Position numbers and translations under genes: made by a program. 64,000 nt of DNA from Skermanella stibiiresistens SB22 (GTDB lineage Bacteria > Pseudomonadota > Alphaproteobacteria > Azospirillales > Azospirillaceae): contig NZ_AVFL01000008.1 of assembly GCF_000576635.1 (NCBI RefSeq), forward strand, positions 217,820 to 281,819. Direction: 5' to 3'. The notes below the pieces were generated by a model. It was not told where the DNA came from and did no database searches. It worked only from the letters and a program-made list of their open reading frames with translations. This document shows positions 56,486 to 64,000 of this stretch, in pieces. Numbering within the stretch: position 1 is the first letter of the stretch; each line of letters starts with the position of its first letter.

Positions 56486-57943
56486 GTGAACCCATCCGGT
56501 ACCGTCCCCACGGACTTACTCGCGAACTACGACCCAGGTGGATTCTTCGATGAGCTGTTTGGCGGACCAGGGAGTCCCTCCGAGCACACGTCGGCGATCC
56601 GGGGCCGTCTGTCCAGTTTCGACTTCGCCGACCTTCAGCGGAGAGCCAAGGACGCCGAACGGGAATTGTACAACCTGGGCATCACGTTCCTGGTCTATTC
56701 GGACCAGGACGCCGTGGACCGGATCCTGCCCTTCGACGTCATCCCGCGGGTGATCTCCGCGCGGGAATGGGCCGCCGTCGAAGCGGGCGTCGTGCAGCGC
56801 GTCACCGCGCTCAACATGTTCCTGCACGACATCTACCACGACCAGAAGATCCTCAAGGACGGCGTCATCCCCGCCGATCTGGTCTTGGGGAACCACAATT
56901 TCCGGCCCCAGATGATCGGCCTGGACGTGCCCTTCAACACCTACGTCCACATCATGGGCGTCGACTTGGTGCGGGATGGGCAAGGCATCTTCCGGGTGCT
57001 GGAGGACAACGCGCGGGTTCCGTCGGGCGTCTCCTACGTGGTCGAGAACCGCCACATGATGATGCGCGCGTTCCCCGACCTCGTCAGCGACATCGGCATC
57101 CGCCCGGTCGACAACTATGGCGTCAAGCTGCTGGAGGCCATGAGCGAGGTGGCGCCGGCCGACATCCAGGATCCTCAGGTCGTCCTGCTGTCGCCCGGTT
57201 CCTACAACTCGGCCTATTTCGAGCACATCTTCCTGGCGCGCGAGATGGGTGTGCCGCTGGTCGAGGGACGCGATCTGGTGGTCAAGGACGACCGGGTCTA
57301 CATGAAGACGACCAACGGCTTGGCCCGGGTCGACAGCATCTACCGCCGGATCGACGACGCCTTCCTCGATCCGCTGGCGTTCCGCCCGGACAGCCAGTTG
57401 GGCGTGCCCGGCATCATGGAAGCCTACCGCAAGGGCAACGTGACCCTTGCCAACGCGATCGGCACCGGCGTCGCGGACGACAAGGCGGTCTATTGCTACG
57501 TGCCGCGGATGATCAAATACTATCTCGACCAGGACGCGATCATCCCGAACGTCGAGACCAATATCTGCCGCGAGCCCGATGGCCTGTCCTACACGCTGGA
57601 CCATCTTCACGAACTGGTGGTCAAGCCGGTCGGCGAGGCCGGCGGCTATGGCATCACGATCGGTCCGCGCGCCACCAAGGCGGAGTTGGACGATTGCCGC
57701 GCGAAGCTGCTTGCCGACCCCTCCAACTACATCAGCCAGCCGATGATCCCACTGTCGGTGTGCCCGACGCTGGTGGAGGACGGCATCGAACCCCGCCACG
57801 TCGACCTTCGGCCGTTCGCCATCACCGGGCGGAACACCTGGGTGCTTCCCGGCGGCCTCTCGCGCGTCGCCCTCCGCAAGGGCACGCTGATCGTCAACTC
57901 CTCGCAGGGGGGCGGGTCGAAAGACACGTGGGTCCTTGAGTAG
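56486..57943 (+). CDS. Circularly permuted type 2 ATP-grasp protein
   Basis: The 485-aa protein matches the circularly permuted ATP-grasp family (DUF404/DUF407). It has DQDAVDRILPFDVIPRVI, ALNMFLHDIYHDQKILKDGVIP, RVLEDNARVPSGVSYVVENR, VVLLSPGSYNSAYFEHIFLAREMG, and late KPVGEAGGYGITIGP for nucleotide binding. The family is predicted to form amide bonds in an unidentified peptide. The start is GTG at 56486 with GAGGAA seven bases upstream; the frame opens 30 codons earlier without homology. Its end overlaps the alpha-E gene by eight bases. Confidence 0.9.
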   Translation: MNPSGTVPTDLLANYDPGGFFDELFGGPGSPSEHTSAIRGRLSSFDFADLQRRAKDAERELYNLGITFLVYSDQDAVDRILPFDVIPRVISAREWAAVEAGVVQRVTALNMFLHDIYHDQKILKDGVIPADLVLGNHNFRPQMIGLDVPFNTYVHIMGVDLVRDGQGIFRVLEDNARVPSGVSYVVENRHMMMRAFPDLVSDIGIRPVDNYGVKLLEAMSEVAPADIQDPQVVLLSPGSYNSAYFEHIFLAREMGVPLVEGRDLVVKDDRVYMKTTNGLARVDSIYRRIDDAFLDPLAFRPDSQLGVPGIMEAYRKGNVTLANAIGTGVADDKAVYCYVPRMIKYYLDQDAIIPNVETNICREPDGLSYTLDHLHELVVKPVGEAGGYGITIGPRATKAELDDCRAKLLADPSNYISQPMIPLSVCPTLVEDGIEPRHVDLRPFAITGRNTWVLPGGLSRVALRKGTLIVNSSQGGGSKDTWVLE

Positions 57944-58910
57944 TCTTCTCGCCCGCTATGCGGAGTGCATTTTCTGGATGGCGCGCTATATGGAGCGCGC
58001 CGAGAATCTAGCCCGCATCCTCGATGTCCACGAAACCTTCTCGCGCGATACCCGCGGCGCCAAGAACTGGATGTCGATCATCCAGCTCAACGCCGACGAA
58101 AAGCGCTTCGCGGCCCGTTACGACTCCGCGACCGCGCAGAACGTGGTCAACTTCTATGTGCTGGATACCCAGAACCCGACCTCGATCGTCTCGGCGATCC
58201 GATCGGCGCGGGAAAACGCCCGCACCCTGAGGCCGCTGATCAGCACCGAGATGTGGACGCAGATCAATGTGTTCTACAATCGTCTGCTGGCGCTGGGGCC
58301 CTCCGACATCGCGCCGCACAACCTGACCCGGCTGTGCAACATGGTCAAGGAGGCGTGCCAAGCCCATACCGGCATCACGGAGGGCACGTTCTACCGCGAC
58401 CAGGGCTGGTATTTCTATCAGCTCGGCAAGTATCTGGAGCGGGCCGACCAGACCACCCGCCTGCTCGACATCAAGTACCACACGTTGCTGCCGTTCTCCG
58501 ACGATGTCGGGTCGGCGCTCGACGTCAGCCAGTGGAACGCGGTGTTGCGCTCGGCCGCGGGATATCACGCCTTCCGCCGGGTCTATCCCCGCGGCATGAC
58601 CCCGGCGGCGGTCGCCGGCTTCATGCTGTACAACGAGAGCTTCCCCCGGTCGGTCACCACCTGCGTGCGGCAGATCGACGGATTGCTGGTCAGGCTGAAA
58701 TCGCGGTATATCTTGAAGGGCGGGAGTGTCGCGATGGAAAGGATCGACGAGATCCAGGCGGCGCTGCATTCCCGGCCGGTCGAGGATGTGATCAAGGGCG
58801 GTCTGCATGAATATCTGGACTGGCTGCAATTGCATCTGAACACCGTCACCCAGGAGATCAGCAAAGCCTTCTTCGGCGCGGTTCCGGCCGAGGCGATGGC
58901 GGAGCAGTAG
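57936..58910 (+). CDS. Alpha-E domain protein (DUF403)
   Basis: The 324-aa, all-alpha protein begins SSLLARYAECIFWMARYMERAENLARILD, the alpha-E domain start, and continues with LERADQTTRLLDIKYHTLL, NAVLRSAAGYHAFRR and a DWLQLHLN-type C-terminus. Alpha-E proteins always occur beside the circularly permuted ATP-grasp ligase and probably bind its substrate or product. The start is TTG at 57936, overlapping the ligase stop. The transglutaminase and proteasome-like peptidase usually found next are absent; bpt follows. Confidence 0.9.
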   Translation: MSSLLARYAECIFWMARYMERAENLARILDVHETFSRDTRGAKNWMSIIQLNADEKRFAARYDSATAQNVVNFYVLDTQNPTSIVSAIRSARENARTLRPLISTEMWTQINVFYNRLLALGPSDIAPHNLTRLCNMVKEACQAHTGITEGTFYRDQGWYFYQLGKYLERADQTTRLLDIKYHTLLPFSDDVGSALDVSQWNAVLRSAAGYHAFRRVYPRGMTPAAVAGFMLYNESFPRSVTTCVRQIDGLLVRLKSRYILKGGSVAMERIDEIQAALHSRPVEDVIKGGLHEYLDWLQLHLNTVTQEISKAFFGAVPAEAMAEQ

Positions 58911-58920
58911 GGCAGGACCG

Positions 58921-59721
58921 ATGTCCGTGATTCCGCCGCCACCGCGGCCCTTGCAGCAGTTCTTCCGTTCCGGCCCGATGCCGTGCCCCTACTTGCCCGG
59001 CCGGGTCGAGCGGAAGCTGTTCACGCGGCTGAGCACGCCCCACGCTTCGGAGGTCAATTCGACATTGTCGCGTGCCGGGTTCCGGCGCAGCCACGATATC
59101 GTGTACCGGCCCGTCTGCCCTGGCTGCTCGGCTTGCGTGCCGGTACGCATTCCCGTGGCTGATTTCCGGCCCGGCCGCAGCATGCGGAAAATCCTCAAGG
59201 CGAACGCCGATCTCAGCGTCGCCGAGGTTCCGGCGATCGCCACCCATGAGCAGTTCAGGTTGTTCCACGCCTACCAATCGTCCCGCCACGGCGACAGCGA
59301 CATGGCGCGGATGAGCTTGGGCGACTACAGCGCCATGGTCGACGAAGGCCGGGCGGAGACGTGCCTGTTCGAGGTCCGGGATCTGCGGGACACCTTGGTC
59401 GGCGGCATCCTGACCGATCGTCTGCGCGACGGCCTTTCGGCGGTCTACAGCTTCTATGACGCGGATCAGGAGAAGCGCAGTCTCGGGACCTTCATGATCC
59501 TGTCGCTGGTGGCGCAGGCCGTGGCCGAGGGCATTCCCTACGTCTATCTCGGATATTGGATCCGCAACAGCCGCAAGATGGCTTACAAGGCGCGCTTCCA
59601 ACCCCTGGAGGCGTTGGGGTCCGAAGGGTGGTTCCGCATGGCGCTGGATGACCTCACCCAAGCCCCGTCACAGCAGAATGGCCAACACCCGAACCGCGCG
59701 CCGGTCAACGCGACATCCTGA
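58921..59721 (+). CDS. bpt: Aspartate/glutamate leucyltransferase
   Basis: The 266-aa Bpt transfers leucine from Leu-tRNA to N-terminal Asp or Glu, marking proteins for the ClpS/ClpAP N-degron pathway. It has PCPYLPGRVERKLFTRL, CPGCSACVPVRIPV (cysteine cluster), a SSRHGDSDM acceptor segment, YSFYDADQEKRSLGTFMIL and YLGYWIRNSRKMAYKARFQPLE. It starts ten bases after the alpha-E gene, so co-transcription is likely. No ClpS is in the window. Confidence 0.95.
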   Translation: MSVIPPPPRPLQQFFRSGPMPCPYLPGRVERKLFTRLSTPHASEVNSTLSRAGFRRSHDIVYRPVCPGCSACVPVRIPVADFRPGRSMRKILKANADLSVAEVPAIATHEQFRLFHAYQSSRHGDSDMARMSLGDYSAMVDEGRAETCLFEVRDLRDTLVGGILTDRLRDGLSAVYSFYDADQEKRSLGTFMILSLVAQAVAEGIPYVYLGYWIRNSRKMAYKARFQPLEALGSEGWFRMALDDLTQAPSQQNGQHPNRAPVNATS

Positions 59722-59797
59722 CCACTTCGCGACGACGCCATGTCAACGCCATGTTGTTCCAGGATAATACGCGCCTGACCCGGCGGAGGACGAGAGC

Positions 59798-61156
59798 GTG
59801 AGACGAGCTATCGCATTTTGGGTGGCTGTCGGCGCCGTGCTTCTGGCTGGCGGTGTCGGCGGCTACGCGGCGTTGAACGAGGACCGGCAAGACATTCCCA
59901 ATGTCGATCTGGCGATGGTCGATCGCGGCACCATCGTAAGGACGATCTCGGCGACGGGGACGCTGAACGCCGTCGGATTGGTCCAGGTCGGCTCGGCCGT
60001 CTCGGGGCGTATCCAATCCCTCAGCGCCGATTTCAACTCGGTCGTCACCTCCAACCAAGTCGTAGCCCAGATCGACCCCGAGGGTTTCGCCGCGAAGGTC
60101 GCGGAGGCGACAGCCGTGCGCGATGTGGCCGCATCCGGCATCGCGGCGGCGACCGCCCAGCTCGCCCGCGCCCGCGCGGAGGCCCAGAACGCGCGAGCCA
60201 CCCAAGAGGTGCTGCGCGCCAAGGTACTGAGCGCGCGGTCGGTCGCCGATCAGGCGCGGCGGGACCAGCAGCGGGCCTTCGCCACCGGTCGCGCGGACTA
60301 CGTCGCCGCAGCCGAGCGGGAACGCGCCGCCGCCACTTCCGACCAAGCCCAGGCCGCCCTCGCCGCCGCGCAGGCCGAGGAAGCCGCCCAGGCCACGGTG
60401 ATCCTGGGGGCCGACGCGTCGGTCGGCGAGGCCGAGGCCGATGTCCTGGTCGCCAAGGCGACGCACCAGCAGCGCGAGGCGGCCTTGGCGCAGGCTCGTG
60501 TCGATCTCGACCGCACGACGATCCGGTCGCCGATCGACGGAGTCGTGATCGAGCGCGCCGTGGATGTCGGGCAAACCGTCGCCGCCAGCCTGGAGGCGCC
60601 GGTCCTGTACACCATCGCCCGCGACCTGCGCCGACTCCAGGTCGAAACCTTCGTGGACGAGGCCGATATCGGGGCGGTCCAACCGGGCCAGTCCGTCACC
60701 TTCGGCGTCTCCGCCTTTCCCGGCCAGCAGTTCGGCGGCACGGTGGCGCAGGTCCGGAAGGCGCCGCAGGTCATCCAGAACGTCGTGACCTATGTCGTGA
60801 TCATCACCGCCGCCAACGACGCGCTGCAGCTCTATCCGGGCATGACCGCGACCGTCGACATCAAGGTGACGGAACAGCCCGACGTCCTGCGCGTGCCATC
60901 GGCGGCGCTGCGCTTTCGCCCCGCTCCCACCGAGCCACCTTCCGCCCACATGGCCGCCCGTGTGGCCGGCAGGTCCAGGCCAGCCAGATCGACCGGCGGC
61001 CAAGGCGAGGTCTACGTGATGGACAAGTCGGGCTCCTTCGTGGCGGTGCCGGTGTCCACCGGGATCGCGGACTTGGCGTTCACCCAGATCACGGGCGGCA
61101 ACCTGACCGAGGGGCAGCAGGTGGTGGTCGGGCGCCGTGCCGGGGCGGGGACGTGA
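59798..61156 (+). CDS. MacA/RND-type periplasmic adaptor of a tripartite efflux system
   Basis: The 452-aa membrane fusion protein has an N-terminal membrane anchor ([20 protein letters not shown]), a lipoyl half ([30 protein letters not shown]), an alpha-helical hairpin rich in Ala/Arg/Glu at about 95-210, the second lipoyl half ([24 protein letters not shown]), and beta-barrel domains. It bridges the MacB-type permease to an outer membrane channel not found here. The GTG start has GGAGGA eight bases upstream. It overlaps the ATPase gene by four bases. Confidence 0.92.
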   Translation: MRRAIAFWVAVGAVLLAGGVGGYAALNEDRQDIPNVDLAMVDRGTIVRTISATGTLNAVGLVQVGSAVSGRIQSLSADFNSVVTSNQVVAQIDPEGFAAKVAEATAVRDVAASGIAAATAQLARARAEAQNARATQEVLRAKVLSARSVADQARRDQQRAFATGRADYVAAAERERAAATSDQAQAALAAAQAEEAAQATVILGADASVGEAEADVLVAKATHQQREAALAQARVDLDRTTIRSPIDGVVIERAVDVGQTVAASLEAPVLYTIARDLRRLQVETFVDEADIGAVQPGQSVTFGVSAFPGQQFGGTVAQVRKAPQVIQNVVTYVVIITAANDALQLYPGMTATVDIKVTEQPDVLRVPSAALRFRPAPTEPPSAHMAARVAGRSRPARSTGGQGEVYVMDKSGSFVAVPVSTGIADLAFTQITGGNLTEGQQVVVGRRAGAGT

Positions 61157-61836
61157 CCCCGCTGCTGCTGACCGTCGACCTGACCAAGCGGTACACCATG
61201 GCCGGACAGGTCGTCCACGCGTTGCGGGGTGTCAGTCTGGCCATCGGGGCTGGCGAATACGTCGCCGTGATGGGGCCTTCGGGGTCCGGCAAATCGACCT
61301 TCATGAACATCCTGGGCTGCCTCGACACGCCATCCGATGGGCATTACTGGCTGGACGGCGCCGAGGTCGGCGGTATTGCGGAAAGCCAGCGAGCCCGGAT
61401 CCGCAATGGCAAGCTTGGTTTCGTCTTCCAGAGCTTTCATCTGCTGCCGACCCACACGGCGGTGGAGAACGTCGAACTGCCGCTGACCTACGCCAATGTG
61501 GGCGCCCAGGAACGCCGCGAGCGGGCGATGCGCCACCTCGCGGCCGTGGGATTGGCGGAGCGGGCGCATCACCGCCCCGCCGAACTGTCGGGCGGTCAGC
61601 AGCAGCGCGTCGCCATCGCGCGGTCGCTGGTCAACGATCCCCGCATCCTGCTGGCCGACGAGCCGACCGGCGCGCTCGACCAAGCCACCGGCGAGGAGAT
61701 CATGGCGCTGTTCCGCTCGCTAAACGATGAGGGAAGGACCATCGTGCTGGTCACCCACGACAGTCATGTCGCGCAGCGCGCCAACCGCCGGATCGCGTTC
61801 CGCGACGGTCAGGTGATGGAGGATACCGGCTCATGA
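61153..61836 (+). CDS. ABC transporter ATP-binding protein (MacB/LolD type)
   Basis: The 227-aa ATPase has Walker [10 protein letters not shown] (residues 41-49), Q-loop [11 protein letters not shown], signature [14 protein letters not shown], Walker [13 protein letters not shown] and the switch histidine in VTHD. This is the MacB/LolD class, which drives extrusion from the periplasm. In E. coli MacB the ATPase is fused to the permease; here the two are separate polypeptides. GTG start overlaps the adaptor; end overlaps the permease by four bases. Confidence 0.94.
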   Translation: MTPLLLTVDLTKRYTMAGQVVHALRGVSLAIGAGEYVAVMGPSGSGKSTFMNILGCLDTPSDGHYWLDGAEVGGIAESQRARIRNGKLGFVFQSFHLLPTHTAVENVELPLTYANVGAQERRERAMRHLAAVGLAERAHHRPAELSGGQQQRVAIARSLVNDPRILLADEPTGALDQATGEEIMALFRSLNDEGRTIVLVTHDSHVAQRANRRIAFRDGQVMEDTGS

Positions 61837-63173
61837 ACGCGATGGTGCTCAAGACGGCGATCCGCGCGCTGTGGCTACACCGCCTCCGCAGCCTCCTGAC
61901 CATGACGGGCATCGCCGTCGGCATCGCGGCGGTGATCCTGATGGTGGCGATCGGCACCGCGACCCAGGGCCAAGTGATCGCGCAGATCCAGAACCTCGGG
62001 GCCAACCTGATCATGGTGGTGCCCGGCCAGCGGATCGGGCCCGGTGGCGTGCGGCTGAGCGGCGACTCCAATGTCCTCCTGACGGAGGAGGATGGGATCG
62101 CCGTCGGGCTGGAGATACCGTCGGTGCGCGCGGTCAGTTCGATGTGGTGGGGCAGCGGCCAATCGATCAATGGCAACAAGAACTCCTGGTCCCGGATGCA
62201 TGGCATCACCGCCCAATACCTGACCATCCGGGATTGGCCGCTGATCGCTGGCCGGGATTTGTCGGACGAGGACAACGCGGCGGTCGCCAAAGTCGCGATC
62301 CTGGGCCAGACGGTGGTCGGACGCCTGTTCGAACCGGGCGAGAACCCGGTCGGACGAATGATCCGGCTGCGGAACGTGCCGTTCCAGGTGATTGGCGTCT
62401 TGGAGCGCAAGGGGCAGTCATCCCAGGGGTTGGATCAGGACGACGTCGTCTATGTCCCCTTGGCGACAGCCCGGATGCGGCTGAACAACAAGCCCGCTCC
62501 CAAGGTTCAGGCGGTCAGCGCCATCACCGGCAAGAAACGGTTCGACGGAACCGGAACCAGCGGCTTCCAGAAGGTCGAGACACTGAAGGCCAATCCGTCG
62601 GTGGTGTTCGCCGGCGCCGTCAATTCGCTGATGATCCAGGCGCGCGACACCGCCAGCCTGTCGGCGACCACGGCGGAGATCCGCGAGTTGCTGCGCCAGC
62701 GGCACCGGCTGATGCCGGACGAGCCGGACGACTTCGATGTCCGCAACCTGTCGGAGGTCGCCGAGGCCCGCGCCTCCTCCGCCCGCATGCTGACGGTCCT
62801 GCTGATCGGCATCGCGGGACTGTCGCTGCTGATCGCCGGGATTGGCATCATGAACATCATGCTGGTCTCGGTGACGGAGCGAACCGCCGAAATCGGGCTG
62901 CGGCTGGCGGTGGGAGCCGGTCGGCGCGATATCCTGTCCCAGTTTCTGATCGAGGCGGCGGCGCTGGCCTTGGTCAGCGGGTTGCTCGGCGTCCTGCTGG
63001 GGTTTGGCGGCATCCTGGCCGTCGATGGGCTGACCGAGATCGCTCCCGTGATCGACCCCCTGGTGGCGCTGGGCGCCTTCCTCAGCGCCGGCGCCATCGG
63101 CGTGGTCTTCGGACTCTATCCCGCGTGGCAGGCGTCCAAGCTGGATCCGATCGTCGCCCTGCGCCGGGTCTGA
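61833..63173 (+). CDS. ABC transporter permease (MacB/FtsX family)
   Basis: The 446-aa permease has one N-terminal membrane segment ([20 protein letters not shown]), a large MacB periplasmic core domain (about 45-310), and three C-terminal segments ([25 protein letters not shown] and two more) with [19 protein letters not shown] coupling to the ATPase. MacAB systems export macrolides, lipopeptides or heme-related toxins. Translationally coupled to the ATPase. The substrate is undetermined. Confidence 0.93.
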   Translation: MNAMVLKTAIRALWLHRLRSLLTMTGIAVGIAAVILMVAIGTATQGQVIAQIQNLGANLIMVVPGQRIGPGGVRLSGDSNVLLTEEDGIAVGLEIPSVRAVSSMWWGSGQSINGNKNSWSRMHGITAQYLTIRDWPLIAGRDLSDEDNAAVAKVAILGQTVVGRLFEPGENPVGRMIRLRNVPFQVIGVLERKGQSSQGLDQDDVVYVPLATARMRLNNKPAPKVQAVSAITGKKRFDGTGTSGFQKVETLKANPSVVFAGAVNSLMIQARDTASLSATTAEIRELLRQRHRLMPDEPDDFDVRNLSEVAEARASSARMLTVLLIGIAGLSLLIAGIGIMNIMLVSVTERTAEIGLRLAVGAGRRDILSQFLIEAAALALVSGLLGVLLGFGGILAVDGLTEIAPVIDPLVALGAFLSAGAIGVVFGLYPAWQASKLDPIVALRRV

Positions 63174-63221
63174 ACGTGGCTGGGCGGCCACCCGTTCGGG
63201 AAGCCGCCCAGCCGCGCGACG

Positions 63222-63713
63222 TCATACTGAGAAGGAGACTTTGGACTTCGTCGCGCTGAAACCAAGCTCCGTCAGCTTCTGGCTGATGCTCGACTGGTCC
63301 TCGTCACTCAGGTTGTTCGTATCGTACTGCGACAGGATCGAAGCGAGTTGCTTGATCTGATCGTTCGAGGCGGTGGCTTCCTGGTCGCCACCACCGCCCG
63401 GCGGCGGGCCTCCGGGCGGTGGCCCCCCGGGAGGAGGACCACCGGCACCGCCTGTCTCGCGGGCGCGCTCGCCAAGCGCCTTGGCGTCGAAGCCCGCATC
63501 CTCGAGCATGGTCTTCATGTCGCTACTGGGGCGGATGCCGGCCTCCTTGAGGCTGCTGTTGATGGCATCCATGTCGTCGGTGCTGAGATTTTCAGGGTCG
63601 TACTGCTCGAGGATCTCCTGCGCCTTCTTCTTTTCTGTATCGGTCATCGGTTTCGACGGAGGCGGACCACCCTGGGGACCTCCGGTGGGCATCGAGCCAA
63701 GGCTGCTGATCAT
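63222..63713 (-). CDS. Small protein with two EF-hand-like segments and a Pro/Gly linker
   Basis: The 163-aa protein carries two related segments: EILEQYDPENLSTDDMDAIN and SILSQYDTNNLSDEDQSSIS, each followed by a (S/Q)-x-L-x-E-x-G-(I/F) turn. They resemble short Asp-rich EF-hand-like helices. Between them is a linker of three GGPPP-like repeats (about residues 87-110). Function is unknown; it may be a calcium-responsive or secreted protein. The ATG at 63713 has GGAG seven bases upstream; the frame runs 79 codons further without support. It is convergent with the MacB-type permease and sits just outside an rRNA operon. Confidence 0.65.
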   Translation of the reverse strand: MISSLGSMPTGGPQGGPPPSKPMTDTEKKKAQEILEQYDPENLSTDDMDAINSSLKEAGIRPSSDMKTMLEDAGFDAKALGERARETGGAGGPPPGGPPPGGPPPGGGGDQEATASNDQIKQLASILSQYDTNNLSDEDQSSISQKLTELGFSATKSKVSFSV

Positions 63714-63885
63714 CTGGTGTCTCCACTGCTGAACACTGACCCGATGGTCGGCCCCCGATGCTTTACCGGCGGTGTAAGGAATCCGTCGATTTGTAAACCT
63801 GTGTATCGCGGGGTGGGATCGACACAGACGGTTACAAATTTCCGTCGGCGGGTCCCGAACCCGGGGCCGCTGATGGGAAGACAGA

Positions 63886-63930
63886 AACGCCAAAGGACCG
63901 GAAGCGTGAAGCTTCCGGTCCTTTGGCGTT
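63886..63930 (-). terminator. rRNA operon terminator hairpin
   Basis: AACGCCAAAGGACCGGAAGC (63886-63905) and its exact 20-base complement (63911-63930) enclose a 5-base loop. Read on the minus strand it follows the 5S rRNA by about 39 bases and is trailed by a U-rich TTTCTGTCTTCC. This is a strong intrinsic terminator for the rRNA operon entering from the right. Confidence 0.9.
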
Positions 63931-63968
63931 ATGGTTTGTGCGCTTCGCACGCGACACGCGGCTGGCGG

Positions 63969-64000
63969 ACCTGGCGGCGACCTACTCTCCCACGTCTTGA
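63969..64000 (-). rRNA. rrf: 5S ribosomal RNA, 3' end (partial)
   Basis: The minus strand reads ...GACGTGGGAGAGTAGGTCG followed by CCGCCAGG, the conserved 3' end of alphaproteobacterial 5S rRNA. Only the last 32 bases are inside the window, so the rest of the operon (16S, 23S) lies beyond the right edge. The 3' boundary is approximate within one or two bases. Confidence 0.88.

Noticed and set aside
1..64000. tRNA genes, insertion sequences and CRISPR arrays
   Set aside because: I looked for tRNA T-loop patterns, transposase motifs with inverted ends and regularly spaced repeats and saw none, but no tRNA search program was run.

Overview
The window is a high-GC, densely packed chromosomal segment of an alphaproteobacterium. 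Its gene set points to the Rhodospirillales (Azospirillum/Skermanella-like): AddAB instead of RecBCD, AmgK/MurU peptidoglycan salvage, an aspartate/glutamate leucyltransferase, ZapE, and alphaproteobacterial-type LepA, FtsY and lipid A genes. The taxonomic call is inference from gene content. No phage, insertion sequence or CRISPR array is visible. The right edge enters the 3' end of an rRNA operon (partial 5S rRNA, minus strand) behind a strong terminator hairpin.

Layout. 1-1030: a toxin-antitoxin module (minus) with a good sigma70-type promoter; the PemK/MazF-like toxin frame runs off the left edge and is out of frame with its overlapping ATG by one base. 1081-2872: zapE and a divergent nucleotidyltransferase. 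2853-7868: a nucleotide-sugar/surface-glycan neighbourhood with a B12-binding radical SAM protein, two different CDP-paratose-epimerase-like SDRs, a glycosyltransferase and a 23-codon ORF with a perfect Shine-Dalgarno. 7895-11580: a TPR lipoprotein-like secreted protein, an SDR, a degenerate GGDEF/EAL-like protein and a small protein. 11667-13521: an Xre/RES toxin-antitoxin pair overlapping a quinone oxidoreductase gene. 13555-19172: lepA, a 2OG-Fe(II) oxygenase, a DedA protein and a chemoreceptor with a C-terminal hemerythrin domain. 19378-25103: a GH13-GlgE fusion, a divergent PPK2 and an MFS permease.

25529-30564: an envelope operon of LpxH-like phosphatase, glycosyltransferase, waaA, lpxK and lpxL-type acyltransferase, with overlapping or short-spaced genes. 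30574-33574: xseA and purD, divergent. 33691-37707: membrane glycosyltransferase, GT2, GtrA and uppP, which together suggest undecaprenyl-linked sugar transfer. 37776-40487: a DUF4344-type metallopeptidase and a second chemoreceptor. 40619-45378: dapF-mtaB-ftsY with overlapping ends, then amn. 45387-46639: a 53-aa hydrophilic protein and a thioredoxin-reductase-like ferredoxin-NADP reductase. 46777-55591: tsaE-amgK-murU followed by addB-addA.

55707-59721: trxA behind a possible RpoH-type promoter, then circularly permuted ATP-grasp and alpha-E genes followed by bpt. 59798-63173: a MacA/MacB-type tripartite exporter split into adaptor, ATPase and permease. 63222-63713: a small protein with two related EF-hand-like segments around a Pro/Gly linker. 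Most of the window is ordinary core genome. The most interesting places are the frameshifted hybrid toxin-antitoxin module, the glycan cluster with its tiny ORF, the ATP-grasp/alpha-E/Bpt neighbourhood, and the GlgE and hemerythrin-chemoreceptor fusions.
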